From contig WIAH01000021.1 of the NCBI GenBank assembly GCA_014055525.1, positions 1-63,092 of the forward strand: a stretch of 63,092 nucleotides of DNA, given 5' to 3'. The position numbers were made by a program, and so were the translations under genes. The notes under the pieces were generated by a model that made no database searches, was not told the DNA's origin, and saw only the letters and a list, made by a program, of their open reading frames with translations. Below, piece by piece: positions 46,747 to 55,509 of the stretch. Each line of letters begins with the position of its first letter. Within the stretch, counting starts at the first letter, position 1. Origin of the DNA: Nitrospira sp. CR1.3. GTDB lineage: Bacteria > Nitrospirota > Nitrospiria > Nitrospirales > Nitrospiraceae.

Positions 46747-47337
46747 CTATCGGCTGTTCAACAACCCATCTTTCAACGGTTGGTTGATCGGGTCCGGTCC
46801 GAGCCAGATGGAGAAATAGGCCGCGGCGAAATCGGCCCCCTCGACGATCCCCTTACGCTGTCCGTTCAACGCCAACTCCGTTCCGACGCCAGGCACATAG
46901 GTCAACCCGTAACGGTCCCCCGGTTTCACGTTTTCGTACAGTCGATGCATCTGATCGATCCGGGGTCGCAAGGTCCTGATCGTCGCCTGCGTCACATTGT
47001 CCGACAGATTCTTTTCCGCTGCGCGCGCGATGTCACCCGCCTCGATCGAACGAAAATAGGACAGCTCCAATCGCTTCGGGATATCCTGGAGTACCTGCTC
47101 CGGCCTTGCGCCAGGACCGAGATACAAGGCGGCGACATAGACTGTGATGGCTCGGAAAAACTTCGCGGTTCCCACTCCCTGGAGCGACATCGTGACGGGA
47201 CCGGCCTGATAGACATCGGAAAATGCGACGCCCTCGATCTCGGCCGCCGGGGCGGGATTGCTCGCATACAACAGACAGAAAACCACGGCCGGGATCAACC
47301 GGTTCCCGCGGGGATCTCTGGGTTGTCGTCCCACCAT
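46747..47337 (-). CDS. Exported chalcone-isomerase-like protein
   Basis: A 196-residue protein with a signal peptide (about 14-32, ending PAPAAEIEG) and a chalcone isomerase-like domain (GVAFSDVYQAGPVTMSLQGV, FRAITVYVAALYLGPGA, ELSYFRSIEAGDIARAAEKN). Bacterial members are generally not flavonoid enzymes but fatty-acid-binding or unknown. The start at 47337 has GAGGAG upstream; the longer frame to 47454 does not. Sits inside the light-type gene run, 66 bases before the 34-residue ORF. Confidence 0.82.
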   Translation of the reverse strand: MVGRQPRDPRGNRLIPAVVFCLLYASNPAPAAEIEGVAFSDVYQAGPVTMSLQGVGTAKFFRAITVYVAALYLGPGARPEQVLQDIPKRLELSYFRSIEAGDIARAAEKNLSDNVTQATIRTLRPRIDQMHRLYENVKPGDRYGLTYVPGVGTELALNGQRKGIVEGADFAAAYFSIWLGPDPINQPLKDGLLNSR

Positions 47338-47398
47338 CGCACCACTCCTCTTCCGACTACGCGGCGAGCCTGCGCTCGGATGCCGCAGGCCTCGACCT

Positions 47399-47905
47399 TC
47401 AAGAAAATTTTGCCACCTGCCCGTGCAAGAGATCGGCGACCATCGAGAGATCAAAGGGCCAGGCGTAACGCAACGTCACTGCCGGATGCTCCCGGCGCAG
47501 GTGCTCAAGAATTTCAGGAATTTCGATTTCCGAATGCGACCCGCCCGGCGTGAACATCGTCGTGGCGACGGTAATCTGTGTAGCCCCCTGTTTGATCAGG
47601 TCCTCGACGGCTTCCTCCAGCGTCGGTGCGCAGAATTCGTTGTACGCAACGGCGAACAGGACGCCCTTCAGTCGCTGCCGGAACTGCTTGCCCACCGCCT
47701 CGAGTCCCGACTGGTAAGGATCCGTGGCCGCCGTCCTGGGCCAACACCGAATCTTGTGGTCCAGTTCCCGCTCTTCCGATGACGGCGGCATGTTCGCCGC
47801 CCGCCGTTGAGCCTCCAGCCGTTTCAACTTCGTCACGAGTTCCTGGGGGCAATCCTTCGGGATGCCTCCATGGCCCACCAGCACCACTCCTCTCACCATC
47901 GTCAT
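47399..47905 (-). CDS. CbiX-like sirohydrochlorin chelatase
   Basis: A 168-residue protein of the CbiX/SirB type II chelatase fold, which inserts cobalt or iron into sirohydrochlorin for cobalamin or siroheme. N-terminal VVLVGHGGIPKD carries one metal-binding His and VATTMFTPGGSHSEIEIP the second. Its presence in a run headed by a B12-dependent regulator is suggestive of cobalt/B12 supply, but siroheme or another role is possible. Start ATG 47905 has GGAG seven bases upstream. Confidence 0.75.
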   Translation of the reverse strand: MTMVRGVVLVGHGGIPKDCPQELVTKLKRLEAQRRAANMPPSSEERELDHKIRCWPRTAATDPYQSGLEAVGKQFRQRLKGVLFAVAYNEFCAPTLEEAVEDLIKQGATQITVATTMFTPGGSHSEIEIPEILEHLRREHPAVTLRYAWPFDLSMVADLLHGQVAKFS

Positions 47906-47933
47906 TGAACGACTCCTCTCTCGTTTCGGTCCG

Positions 47934-48887
47934 TCACACGTAGTTGCGCAACATGAGTTCTTTGGGATGCGGATTGAGATAGACCTGATCGCGAACGTAA
48001 TCGATCTCGTACAGCGCGACATAGTGCCGGACGAGGGTGACGGGAACGATCAGCGGCACCAAACCCTGGTGATAATCGCGGATCACGCTGTCGAGCTCGG
48101 CGCGTTCCCTCGACTTCAATCGTTCCTTCAGATGCCCGACCAGATGTTGGAGAACGTTGACCTGCTTCCGTCTGGTCGTCTTGACGGCAAGCGCCTTCAT
48201 GAACAGTGTTCCGTACCGCTCTACCAGCTCTGTGGGCCGATAGCGATGCGCCTGAGCCACCAAACGACCCAGCGCCTGATAACAATCCCCGCTGTGCGCC
48301 AGCAGCAGGTACTTGTGGGCCGTATGAAAGAGAACCACCGCCTTCCGCGTCAGCGGACTGCGCGCCAACGCCTGCCACCGGTGGTAACAAAAGACGCGTT
48401 CGATAAAGTTGTCGCGGAGCACGGGATCGCAGAGCCGTCCTTCGTCTTCGATCGGCACCAGGGGAAACCTCTCGGTAAAGGCCCGGGCGAACAGTCCGAC
48501 GCCGGTTCGACTCGGCATGCCCTGCTGGTTGAATACCCGGACTCGCTCGATCCCGCAGCTGGGCGAGTCCTTCTTGAAGATGTAGCCGGACAGATCAGAT
48601 TGTTCCAGCGCCTCGAGCTTCCGCTCGGCGAACAGCGCAACCGGCTTCGTCAGGTTCCGTGCGCTCTTGATTGTGATGAGTTGCGGTTTTTCCGGATCGC
48701 CGACCAACCGCATGGCTTCGCGCGGCGTACTCAATCCGGCCTCCACCTCGGGGCAGACAGGAACCCATTCGACGTAGTGGCCCAGCACGTCGGTCAGGAA
48801 ACGGTCGCGCTTATGACCGCCGTCGTAGCGGACTTGCTCGCCGAGCAGACATCGGCTGATGCCGAGACGCAGCCGGTTCGCCGTCAT
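47934..48887 (-). CDS. DUF523-DUF1722 protein (YbgA-like)
   Basis: A 317-residue two-domain protein. The N-terminal DUF523 (about 1-150) has RLRLGISRCLLGEQVRYDGG, VPVCPEVEAGLSTPREAMRL and KKDSPSCGIERV, with three conserved Cys; the C-terminal DUF1722/YbgA domain (about 180-310) has LLLAHSGDCYQALG. In E. coli the YbgA gene is also next to photolyase, and this neighbourhood is conserved. Biochemical role unclear, possibly linked to photoproducts or folate-type chromophore. The start overlaps the photolyase stop (ATGA). Confidence 0.88.
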   Translation of the reverse strand: MTANRLRLGISRCLLGEQVRYDGGHKRDRFLTDVLGHYVEWVPVCPEVEAGLSTPREAMRLVGDPEKPQLITIKSARNLTKPVALFAERKLEALEQSDLSGYIFKKDSPSCGIERVRVFNQQGMPSRTGVGLFARAFTERFPLVPIEDEGRLCDPVLRDNFIERVFCYHRWQALARSPLTRKAVVLFHTAHKYLLLAHSGDCYQALGRLVAQAHRYRPTELVERYGTLFMKALAVKTTRRKQVNVLQHLVGHLKERLKSRERAELDSVIRDYHQGLVPLIVPVTLVRHYVALYEIDYVRDQVYLNPHPKELMLRNYV

Positions 48888-50329
48888 CGCGTCACCTGCT
48901 GTTTGGCCAGATCCAAGTACTCCCGGCGCGCCTGTTGATGATCGATGATCGGCGAAGGGTAGTCGCGCCCGATTCCGCATCGGGCGCGGATCTGTTCATC
49001 AGTAGTCATGAGATGCGGCTCGTGGATCCACTTCGAAGCAACCCCGTCCAGCTCCCGCACGTATTCCCGAATGTAGGCGCCGTCCGGATCGAATTTCCTG
49101 CTCTGCAGCGCGGGATTGAAAATCCGGTACCCGCGCATGGCGTCCGTGCCTGTCGACGCGCACCACTGCCAATTGCCGTTGTTCGCCGCAACGTCGGCGT
49201 CGACCAGCCGCTGCATGAAGTAGCGTTCGCCGCACTGCCAGTCCAGTCGCAAATCCTTGATCAGAAACGACGCGACGATCATGCGCACGCGATTGTGCAT
49301 CCAGCCCGTCTCATTGAGTTGCCGCATGCCGGCATCCACGATCGGATAACCGGTCTGCCCGTCGCACCAGGCCCGATAGAGACGGTCGCGCTCCGGACCC
49401 GGCTCCCGTGACGGGGGGACAGACACTGTTCGAAACGGCCCCTCCACGACGCGGGGAAAAGCTGCAAGCACCTGCTGAAAGAATTCTCGCCAGATCAACT
49501 CGTCGATCCAGGTCAGGACGTCGGGTCGGGAAACCGGCCCACCTGCGGTCAATGAATCGAGCGCCGCATGAATCGCCGTGCGCGCCGAGATCGTTCCGAA
49601 GCGAAAGTGTGGGGACAGCTTCGAACTGCCGTTGATCGACGGTTGATTCCGGCCGTCGACGTAGCGGTGGATCGGTCCTTCGACGAAGCTGCGCAACCGT
49701 TTTCTGGCGCTCCGCTCGCCCGGTTCAATCCAAGGCGTGAGGTGATCGTATCCGAAGGCGGCCGGGGACGGAAGCGGGCAAAGAGCCTTCACCGGCGAAG
49801 TCTTCGCGCTCGTGAGCGCGCGGGGAATGGGCCATACCGCCGGCTTCATCGCCTGCCACCTGGTCCACCAGCGCGCGCGATAGGCGCTGTACCGCTGCAT
49901 CGGCTCGCCGGTGACGCCGCGAACCTCGTCAGCCTCGAAGACGACGTGGTCCTTGAAGGTGCGGACTCGCACTCCCTGTTCAGCCAACTTGAGCTGAGCC
50001 GCCCGGTCGCGCAGGAGCGCGGCCGGTTCGTAATCCCGATTCCAATAGACCGCGTCGGCCTTCCATTCACGCGCGGCGGTCACCACTTCCTCGACCGGCT
50101 CGCCGCGACGCCACTGGAGCGTGAGGCCTCGAGCGGCCAACGACGCCGCCAGATCCTCCAGACAGCCGAGCATGAAATTCACGCAGGCGGAACCAAAGAC
50201 TCGGGATCGCAGCAGACCTTCGTCGAACACAAACAGAGGAATGATCTCCTCGCACTCCTCGCAAGCGGCGGTCAGCGCCGGCTGATCGGTAAGCCGCAGA
50301 TCTCGTCTGAACCAGACAATCCCTCGCAT
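48884..50329 (-). CDS. phrB: Deoxyribodipyrimidine photolyase (class I CPD)
   Basis: Blue-light flavoenzyme that splits cyclobutane pyrimidine dimers. N-terminal antenna domain begins MRGIVWFRRDLRLTDQPALT; the C-terminal FAD domain contains LTWIDELIWREFFQQVLAA, GYPIVDAGMRQLNETGWMHN and ADVAANNGNWQWCASTGTDA, including the FAD-binding and tryptophan-triad region. About 481 residues, full length. The ATG at 50329 makes a TGATG overlap with the upstream gene; ATG 50338 is also possible. The anchor gene of the proposed light regulon. Confidence 0.95.
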   Translation of the reverse strand: MRGIVWFRRDLRLTDQPALTAACEECEEIIPLFVFDEGLLRSRVFGSACVNFMLGCLEDLAASLAARGLTLQWRRGEPVEEVVTAAREWKADAVYWNRDYEPAALLRDRAAQLKLAEQGVRVRTFKDHVVFEADEVRGVTGEPMQRYSAYRARWWTRWQAMKPAVWPIPRALTSAKTSPVKALCPLPSPAAFGYDHLTPWIEPGERSARKRLRSFVEGPIHRYVDGRNQPSINGSSKLSPHFRFGTISARTAIHAALDSLTAGGPVSRPDVLTWIDELIWREFFQQVLAAFPRVVEGPFRTVSVPPSREPGPERDRLYRAWCDGQTGYPIVDAGMRQLNETGWMHNRVRMIVASFLIKDLRLDWQCGERYFMQRLVDADVAANNGNWQWCASTGTDAMRGYRIFNPALQSRKFDPDGAYIREYVRELDGVASKWIHEPHLMTTDEQIRARCGIGRDYPSPIIDHQQARREYLDLAKQQVTR

Positions 50330-50751
50330 CAGCGCCATCCTTCAGAAACCGGCGGTTGCCTGGTGGTCACGGGTCTAGGCTCGACGAACAGATGGCGACG
50401 CCATATCAGGTAAGCCATGAACAAGATCGTCGTGGCCATGAAACCGGAACGCAAGATGTGAAATCCGAATGCCAACTGATTCATCGCCTCACTCACAATT
50501 CCGAATCCCCCGTAGGCCAGGCTGAGTCCCCAGGCCCAGGGGCGCAACCAGAGAAATCCGTACCCGATCAGCAAATGGACGGCAGGGGAGTGCAGTTTCG
50601 CCGGAAACGAGAGCGGACCGGTCACGGTGGTCCCGAAAAGTTTCAATGCGTACGAAGGAAACAGGACGATGATGACGAGGTCCACCGCCCCGATGATCAG
50701 GAACAACCCGCCCATCAATTTGATATCGACGCCGGTCGGTTTTGCGTCCAT
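50329..50751 (-). CDS. Hypothetical membrane protein upstream of photolyase
   Basis: A 140-residue protein with four hydrophobic segments (about 12-34, 56-74, 76-92 and 98-118). GGAGGCGGAG precedes the ATG. Its stop overlaps the photolyase start, so it is co-translated with it. No family assigned. Confidence 0.7.
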   Translation of the reverse strand: MDAKPTGVDIKLMGGLFLIIGAVDLVIIVLFPSYALKLFGTTVTGPLSFPAKLHSPAVHLLIGYGFLWLRPWAWGLSLAYGGFGIVSEAMNQLAFGFHILRSGFMATTILFMAYLIWRRHLFVEPRPVTTRQPPVSEGWR

Positions 50752-50760
50752 CTCCGCCTC

Positions 50761-51297
50761 CTAACGTACCCAGACTTTCGGAACCCCTTGCCACCAGGTT
50801 TTCGGATTGGCGGCCCGCCACTGTGCCTGCTCCTGCCAGAGCCGGTCCGATTCGGCCTTGTTCAATCGTCCGGCCATGGCGGCGCTGACATCGGACTGTT
50901 GACGCACGCTCGACTGAATCATCTCCTTGGCCATGCGGGCCAGCCCGCCCGGAGGATCCACCAGGTCTTCGGTATCGCGATAGGCCAGATTGAGATACAG
51001 CTGCTCGACGGCCATCCACCGTTCTTCCTGCGAGAGATACTCCAAATAGGCATCAATCGCGTGGTAGACGTAGGTCAGATGGATGTAGCTTTCCGCCGAC
51101 GGCGCCTCGTCGATTTCCTTCTGGCAGGCTTCGAGCGCCCGACGATAATCGCCGGCCGTGAGATAAAGCCGAACCCTTTCGATGACCGAATGGGCAGGGC
51201 CGGCTGCCGCCACGGCGTTGTCCCCGCGCAACGGGGCTAGCTGCAGCGCGGCCAGCAACCAGATAGCAGCAACGATCTTCACGGTCTTGGTTTCCAT
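50761..51297 (-). CDS. Hypothetical exported protein, helical-repeat-like
   Basis: A 178-residue protein with a signal peptide (about 1-26) and helical pairs such as RVRLYLTAGDYRRALEACQK and YIHLTYVYHAIDAYLEYLSQ that look like TPR units. Aromatic-rich C-terminus (PKTWWQGVPKVWVR). No enzyme motif seen. Function unknown; co-oriented with tight spacing on both sides. Confidence 0.65.
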   Translation of the reverse strand: METKTVKIVAAIWLLAALQLAPLRGDNAVAAAGPAHSVIERVRLYLTAGDYRRALEACQKEIDEAPSAESYIHLTYVYHAIDAYLEYLSQEERWMAVEQLYLNLAYRDTEDLVDPPGGLARMAKEMIQSSVRQQSDVSAAMAGRLNKAESDRLWQEQAQWRAANPKTWWQGVPKVWVR

Positions 51298-51328
51298 AAA
51301 TTCTACCGGTGCGTTTCCATCTTGTGCC

Positions 51329-51805
51329 CTACCATCGAATTGAGAGCCCCAGTAAACAGAGCCCCGCGAGCAGCACGAATGAGTTCAGATACACCGACCG
51401 TCGGTGCAATCGATTCCAGGCGGTCTGCAGCGCTGGATCGGCGGCGCCTCGCAACTCTTGCTCCTTGAGCCGATCCCGTATCGCATTGCTCTCCGGCGTC
51501 AGCCACGAGCGGCAATAGGCTTCGGCGGCAAGAATCATGAGCCAAATTCCGGCAGCGAGATGGTGGAGCGATGGCACCTCTCCGATGATCTCTCGCGCAA
51601 CAATGGAGGTAAGACCGATGACCGCCGTCCCCAGGCCCAGCGCATAGTAAGCGGGAAACAGCCGCCGAACCACGGCGCCGAACGCCTCCCGCTCCAATGT
51701 CGTCGCGAGAATCGGCGCGACCACGAACGAGAGCAGCACGACTTTCCCGAGCAGCACCGCGACGGCCAGTGAATGAAGGTAGATCATCAGTCGTTCCATG
51801 CTCAT
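51329..51805 (-). CDS. DUF4149/TMEM205-like membrane protein
   Basis: A 158-residue protein with four helices in a pattern typical of DUF4149: MIYLHSLAVAVLLGKVVLLS, PILATTLEREAFGAVVRRLF and PAYYALGLGTAVIG, ending in a helix (SFVLLAGLCLLGLSIRW). Function unknown. It begins seven bases after the TIGR01777 oxidoreductase stop. Confidence 0.75.
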   Translation of the reverse strand: MSMERLMIYLHSLAVAVLLGKVVLLSFVVAPILATTLEREAFGAVVRRLFPAYYALGLGTAVIGLTSIVAREIIGEVPSLHHLAAGIWLMILAAEAYCRSWLTPESNAIRDRLKEQELRGAADPALQTAWNRLHRRSVYLNSFVLLAGLCLLGLSIRW

Positions 51806-51812
51806 CCGCCTG

Positions 51813-52730
51813 TCACCCCTTCGAGAAGATAGCCTGAAGGGCTGGTTCCAGTGTCGGATACTGAAAGTGGTATCCCGCCGAGAGCGCTTTCACAGGGCTC
51901 ACCCGCTGTCCGGTCGTCATCAGTGATCCCATCTCTCCCAATGCCAGGTTCAAGAGGGACTCGGGGACGGGAAACCAGGAAGGACGTGCGAGGACCTTCC
52001 CCACAGTCCGGCAGAAATCGGTCATGGTCACAGGATTGGGCGCCACCGCGTTCACCGGCCCTGAAAGTGGCGGATTCATCAAGGCCCACATGATCAGACC
52101 GACTAGATCGGCTCGGTGAATCCAGGATATCCACTGCGTGCCAGGCATCACCGGTCCTCCCATGAACAGTCGGAAGGGAAGGACCATGCGGGGTAGGGCG
52201 CCTCCGTCCCTCTCGATCACCATTCCGATCCTGAGCCGCACCACTCTCATTCCCCTCGCTTGACCCCAGCCGGTTTCGGCTTCCCAAGCGGCGGACAATT
52301 CGGCAAGAAACCCGGTTCCAGGATCCGCCTGCTCGTCGAGCATGCGGTCGTCCCCGGCTCCGTAAAACCCGACGCCGGATGCATTGACGAGCACGGAAGG
52401 TTTGTCCGCCGCCTCGGTCGACGCTGTCACCAGCGCTCTGGTCGCGTTCAGCCGGCTCTCGACGAGCCGCCGCTTGCGCGCCGAAGTCCACCGGGCGTCC
52501 GCCACGGAAGCTCCCGCCAGATTCACGACCGCATCGCTGCCGTTGAGTGACCGCTCCCACGGCCCTCGGCGTTCGGCATCCCATCGAACAAGTTCGGCGA
52601 GCACGCCGAGACGTTGTCTCGCGCGATCCAGGTCCCGGGTGAGGACCGCGACCTGATGGCCGTCGGCAGCCAGCCGTTCAACGAGGGATTTCCCGACAAA
52701 CCCGGTTCCTCCGGCTACGACGACCTTCAC
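51813..52730 (-). CDS. TIGR01777-family NAD-dependent epimerase-like protein
   Basis: Extended-SDR protein of 305 residues (YfcH/SULA-like). The NAD motif is MKVVVAGGTGFVGKSLVERL; signature segments are VVNLAGASVADARWTSARKR and ESRLNATRALVTA, LVNASGVGFYGAGDDRMLDE, and a C-terminal DUF1731 segment around GEMGSLMTTGQRVSP. Reaction unknown. Members often occur near photolyase or cryptochrome genes. The start is GTG at 52730, with GGAGGG six bases upstream. Confidence 0.88.
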   Translation of the reverse strand: MKVVVAGGTGFVGKSLVERLAADGHQVAVLTRDLDRARQRLGVLAELVRWDAERRGPWERSLNGSDAVVNLAGASVADARWTSARKRRLVESRLNATRALVTASTEAADKPSVLVNASGVGFYGAGDDRMLDEQADPGTGFLAELSAAWEAETGWGQARGMRVVRLRIGMVIERDGGALPRMVLPFRLFMGGPVMPGTQWISWIHRADLVGLIMWALMNPPLSGPVNAVAPNPVTMTDFCRTVGKVLARPSWFPVPESLLNLALGEMGSLMTTGQRVSPVKALSAGYHFQYPTLEPALQAIFSKG

Positions 52731-52768
52731 GAAACCCTCCTCTCACATCGACCCAGTGAACATAACTC

Positions 52769-53104
52769 TCAGGTTTCTCGAGATTCTCCGTTCGAGCGGT
52801 GAGCCGACGAATCTCGATCTTCTTCATTTAGAGATTCGCGTTCCCCGACCCGCTGCGCATACTTGCGCTGTTTGGTGCCGTAAAGAAGATTCGGCCCCCG
52901 CTCGACTCGATTTCGCAGAATGGTCGGATCGATGACCTCTCCGCAACTCGTGCATCGCCACACCGTGACATCAATCTGGCCCGTATCGTCTAGAAGATCC
53001 ATGGAATAGTCTATGACCATGAGCCCCCTGCAACGCGCGCACAGATCTCGGCTGCCTTTGGGAACGGAGGAGATCGGATGGTCCGGGCTTCCGTTGGATT
53101 CCAT
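52769..53104 (-). CDS. Small zinc-ribbon protein, copy 1
   Basis: A 111-residue protein with two CxxC knuckles: LCARCRGLMVIDYSMDLLDD and WRCTSCGEVIDPTILRNR. It is a paralogue of the protein at 55542-55838: both share CxRCxGLMV...DLLxxTG...RCxxCGEVxDPxILRNR. Zinc binding is inferred. The C-terminal tail is charged (RESLNEEDRDSS). The start at 53104 has GGAG four bases upstream; longer readings lack this. Role unknown. Confidence 0.65.
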   Translation of the reverse strand: MESNGSPDHPISSVPKGSRDLCARCRGLMVIDYSMDLLDDTGQIDVTVWRCTSCGEVIDPTILRNRVERGPNLLYGTKQRKYAQRVGERESLNEEDRDSSAHRSNGESRET

Positions 53105-53159
53105 CGGGCTCCTCGGCAACATGCCGAACGAACCGCCATCCTTCCGTCGCTCACCGAGG

Positions 53160-53191
53160 GGATGGACCCCTCTTGGAGGAGGGACCCATCC
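53160..53191 (-). other. Long hairpin in the SUMF1 to zinc-ribbon gap
   Basis: Arms of 13 bases (53160-53172 and 53179-53191) pair with two central mismatches around a six-base loop, in the 155-base gap between the second SUMF1-like gene and zinc-ribbon copy 1. No U-run follows on the minus strand. It could be a processing or attenuation structure that splits the run into two transcript segments. Confidence 0.5.
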
Positions 53192-53259
53192 GCCCCAGCG
53201 GGAGACGCCGTGCGGAGTCGCGGCGCCACCTATCACACCGCTCACACCGCCTCGACTCG

Positions 53260-54090
53260 CTACTTCTGCCTGGGCACCTCCGCAAGACTGCGGGCGCATC
53301 GAAAGCCTGTGCCGTGAGTCTGCAACGCAAACCCGCCGCGACCTCTCGCTGAAGTCGTAATATCGGCCACCGGACTATGCCAGGAGCCACCCCGAATCGA
53401 TCGAACGACTCCCTTCTTCTCGGGACCCGTCGGATTCAGATTCGAGGCATGTTTGTAGTAGTCCGAGTCGTACCAGTCGGAGACCCACTCCCTGGCATTG
53501 CCGGCCATATCCTTCACTCCGTAAGGCGAGTCTCCGCCCGGCAATGACCCGACCGGATGCAACGTCTTTTCATCCTGCCATTCACGGTCAAAGTTCGCTC
53601 GCTTCAAGGTCGCCGGTTCGTTGCCCCAAGGGTACTGGCGACCATCGGTGCCGCGCGCGGCCTTTTCCCATTCGGCCTCAGTCGGGAGCCGCTTCTTTGC
53701 CCAACTGCAGTAGGCCTTGGCGTCGTACCAGGTTGTCTGCACGACCGGGAGCTGTTCGATTCCTCTCGCCGACACCAGCGACCCTGTGCCATAAGGATTC
53801 GGTGGATTCCGATGTCCGGTAGCCGTGACGAAAGCCATGTACCGTTCGTTGGTCACTTCAACCTGATCGATCGAAAACCCGTCCAGATACACGGAGCGTT
53901 GCGGCCATTCATCGGCCCGACCTTTTCCTTCCGGACTGCCCATCAGAAATTCTCCGGCCGGGATCGTCACCATAGGAACCGGATCAAGCTCGTTTGAAGC
54001 CGCAGGCGACGGCGCGACGGCGCAGGCTGCCATGAGCAACGTCGCGATCAATCCCCGGCTGGTTGTTCCGCTCCTCAGACCCGATCTCAT
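53260..54090 (-). CDS. SUMF1/FGE-fold exported protein, catalytic Cys absent
   Basis: A 276-residue exported protein with signal peptide (about 12-31) and a full SUMF1 domain: VTIPAGEFLMGSPEGKGRAD, RLPTEAEWEKAARGTDGRQY, PYGVKDMAGNAREWVSDWYD, IRGGSWHSPVADITTSARGR and GTGFRCARS. True formylglycine-generating enzymes carry two catalytic Cys in the stretch after GGS(W/Y); here that stretch is ADITTSARG, so formylglycine synthesis is unlikely. A binding or structural role is more plausible. Overlaps the next upstream gene by four bases. Confidence 0.85.
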   Translation of the reverse strand: MRSGLRSGTTSRGLIATLLMAACAVAPSPAASNELDPVPMVTIPAGEFLMGSPEGKGRADEWPQRSVYLDGFSIDQVEVTNERYMAFVTATGHRNPPNPYGTGSLVSARGIEQLPVVQTTWYDAKAYCSWAKKRLPTEAEWEKAARGTDGRQYPWGNEPATLKRANFDREWQDEKTLHPVGSLPGGDSPYGVKDMAGNAREWVSDWYDSDYYKHASNLNPTGPEKKGVVRSIRGGSWHSPVADITTSARGRGGFALQTHGTGFRCARSLAEVPRQK

Positions 54091-54455
54091 CGCTTCTGCT
54101 CCTTGCTTCCCTCGACGGCTTGGGACGTGTGGATTTTGATTTCGCCGACCAGGCGCTGGACCTGACGCTTATCCCCTCGTTCGGCCGCCTCCTGCGCCTG
54201 AGTGACGAGGGTTCTGGCCTCATGCAGGTGCTGCTCAATTTCGGCCTGCAGAGCAGGGGAGGCGACGGTTCCCCCCAATGCCGCGCGATGATAGACCTCC
54301 CAGGCATGATCGACGGCATGTTCGGCCTCATGAACCGCCTTGGCGCTTTCAGGGTGCGGATGGCGGGCCGGATCCATCGGGCCGGCCAGAGCGGTTGCAG
54401 CTCCCAGCAGCGCGCCGAATAAAAGACCGAAAACGAACGTCGAGTCGTGTGTCAT
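54087..54455 (-). CDS. Small exported helical protein
   Basis: A 122-residue protein with a signal peptide (FVFGLLFGALLGAATALA) and a long helical, His/Glu/Ala-rich region (HPESAKAVHEAEHAVDHAWE) likely to form a coiled coil. It ends in KEQKR. The final four bases overlap the SUMF1-like gene start, so it is translated together with it. No family assigned. Confidence 0.65.
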   Translation of the reverse strand: MTHDSTFVFGLLFGALLGAATALAGPMDPARHPHPESAKAVHEAEHAVDHAWEVYHRAALGGTVASPALQAEIEQHLHEARTLVTQAQEAAERGDKRQVQRLVGEIKIHTSQAVEGSKEQKR

Positions 54456-54520
54456 GGGTACCCTCCCTCACGATCGCCGCACCGCTCGAATCCTGCGCTA
54501 TTCCTCAAGAGCGCCCTTCA

Positions 54521-55486
54521 CTATTTCTTCTTCGTGCTCTTCTTGATCAGATCGCGGGTTGCGAGATACTCCTTGTTGCCGGGCTCCGCAGCCAGCGCCT
54601 TTTCGATGGCAACCATCGCGTCGACGTTCTTCTCGGCGCCCATCGCCACTAATGCCTGGATGAAGGCATCGCGGCCGGCTTGCATGGATTCGTCGGAAAT
54701 CGACTGGGCAGGCTTGGCGCAACGGAATCCCAGCCCGACTCCGTAGGAGTTATTGTCCGGCTGATTCCAGAACCGGTGACTTGTATGGAGCGAAGTCTCA
54801 GGCGCCAGCCAGGATCCGCCGCGCAGCACCTTCACCGGGCCTTGATTGGCAAAGTTGTACCCCTTCTCCGCCCCCTTCGGATTGAGCGCAACGCTCTCCT
54901 TATAGAACTTCGGATCATACCAATCCTCGACCCACTCAAAGACGTTCCCGGCCATGTTGTAGACGCCGAATCCGCTCGCACCCTCCGGATAGGAATCCAC
55001 CGGCATCGTGCGACCGACATTCTGTCCATAGTTGGCCTTCTTCGGATCAAGCTTATGTCCCCATGGATAATGGTTGTCGCCGTCCGGACCTTTGGCCGCC
55101 CGCTCCCACTCCGCCTCCGTCGGGAGCCGTTTCCCTTCCCATTGGCAGAATGCGTTCGCATCCGTCCAACTCACGCCGACGACCGGCTGATTGGGTTTGC
55201 TGAGACGGGGATCGTCCCAATAGGCCGGAGCGGGATGGCCTGTGGCCTTCATGAACTCCTTGTATCGCGCATTGGACGCTTCAAACCTGTCGATCAGGTA
55301 GGCATCGAGCACGACCTGATGCTTCGCTTCGTCTGAATGTTCGTTGCTCCCCATGGTGAACTCCCCCTTGGGGATCAGCACCATGTCCTTGTCGCTGCTG
55401 GATTGCTCTCCCGCTGACGCAAGGGAGAGGGTCCCCGCTATGAAGACCACTCCGAGTCCGATCTGAATCATTGTGTGACTCCGCAT
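54521..55486 (-). CDS. SUMF1-like protein with C-terminal helical tail
   Basis: A 321-residue exported protein. Signal peptide about 1-25; SUMF1 domain about 30-260 with VLIPKGEFTMGSNEHSDEAK, RLPTEAEWERAAKGPDGDNH, GFGVYNMAGNVFEWVEDWYD and VLRGGSWLAPETSLHTSHRF and GLGFRCAKP. The catalytic Cys pair of formylglycine-generating enzymes is replaced by ETSLHTSHR. A TPR-like tail (about 265-321) follows (DAMVAIEKALAAEPGNKEYL). The ATG at 55486 has a perfect AAGGAGG upstream. Paralogue of the protein at 53260-54090. Confidence 0.85.
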   Translation of the reverse strand: MRSHTMIQIGLGVVFIAGTLSLASAGEQSSSDKDMVLIPKGEFTMGSNEHSDEAKHQVVLDAYLIDRFEASNARYKEFMKATGHPAPAYWDDPRLSKPNQPVVGVSWTDANAFCQWEGKRLPTEAEWERAAKGPDGDNHYPWGHKLDPKKANYGQNVGRTMPVDSYPEGASGFGVYNMAGNVFEWVEDWYDPKFYKESVALNPKGAEKGYNFANQGPVKVLRGGSWLAPETSLHTSHRFWNQPDNNSYGVGLGFRCAKPAQSISDESMQAGRDAFIQALVAMGAEKNVDAMVAIEKALAAEPGNKEYLATRDLIKKSTKKK

Positions 55487-55509
55487 TGGAAACCTCCTTG
55501 ATTGAGATC

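Noticed and set aside
49568..50413. Plus-strand 281-codon frame over photolyase
   Set aside because: Antisense to the photolyase coding sequence with Arg-rich, motif-free translation.
53260..55486. Annotation of the two SUMF1 proteins as sulfatase-activating formylglycine enzymes
   Set aside because: The catalytic cysteines are replaced and no sulfatase gene is nearby.
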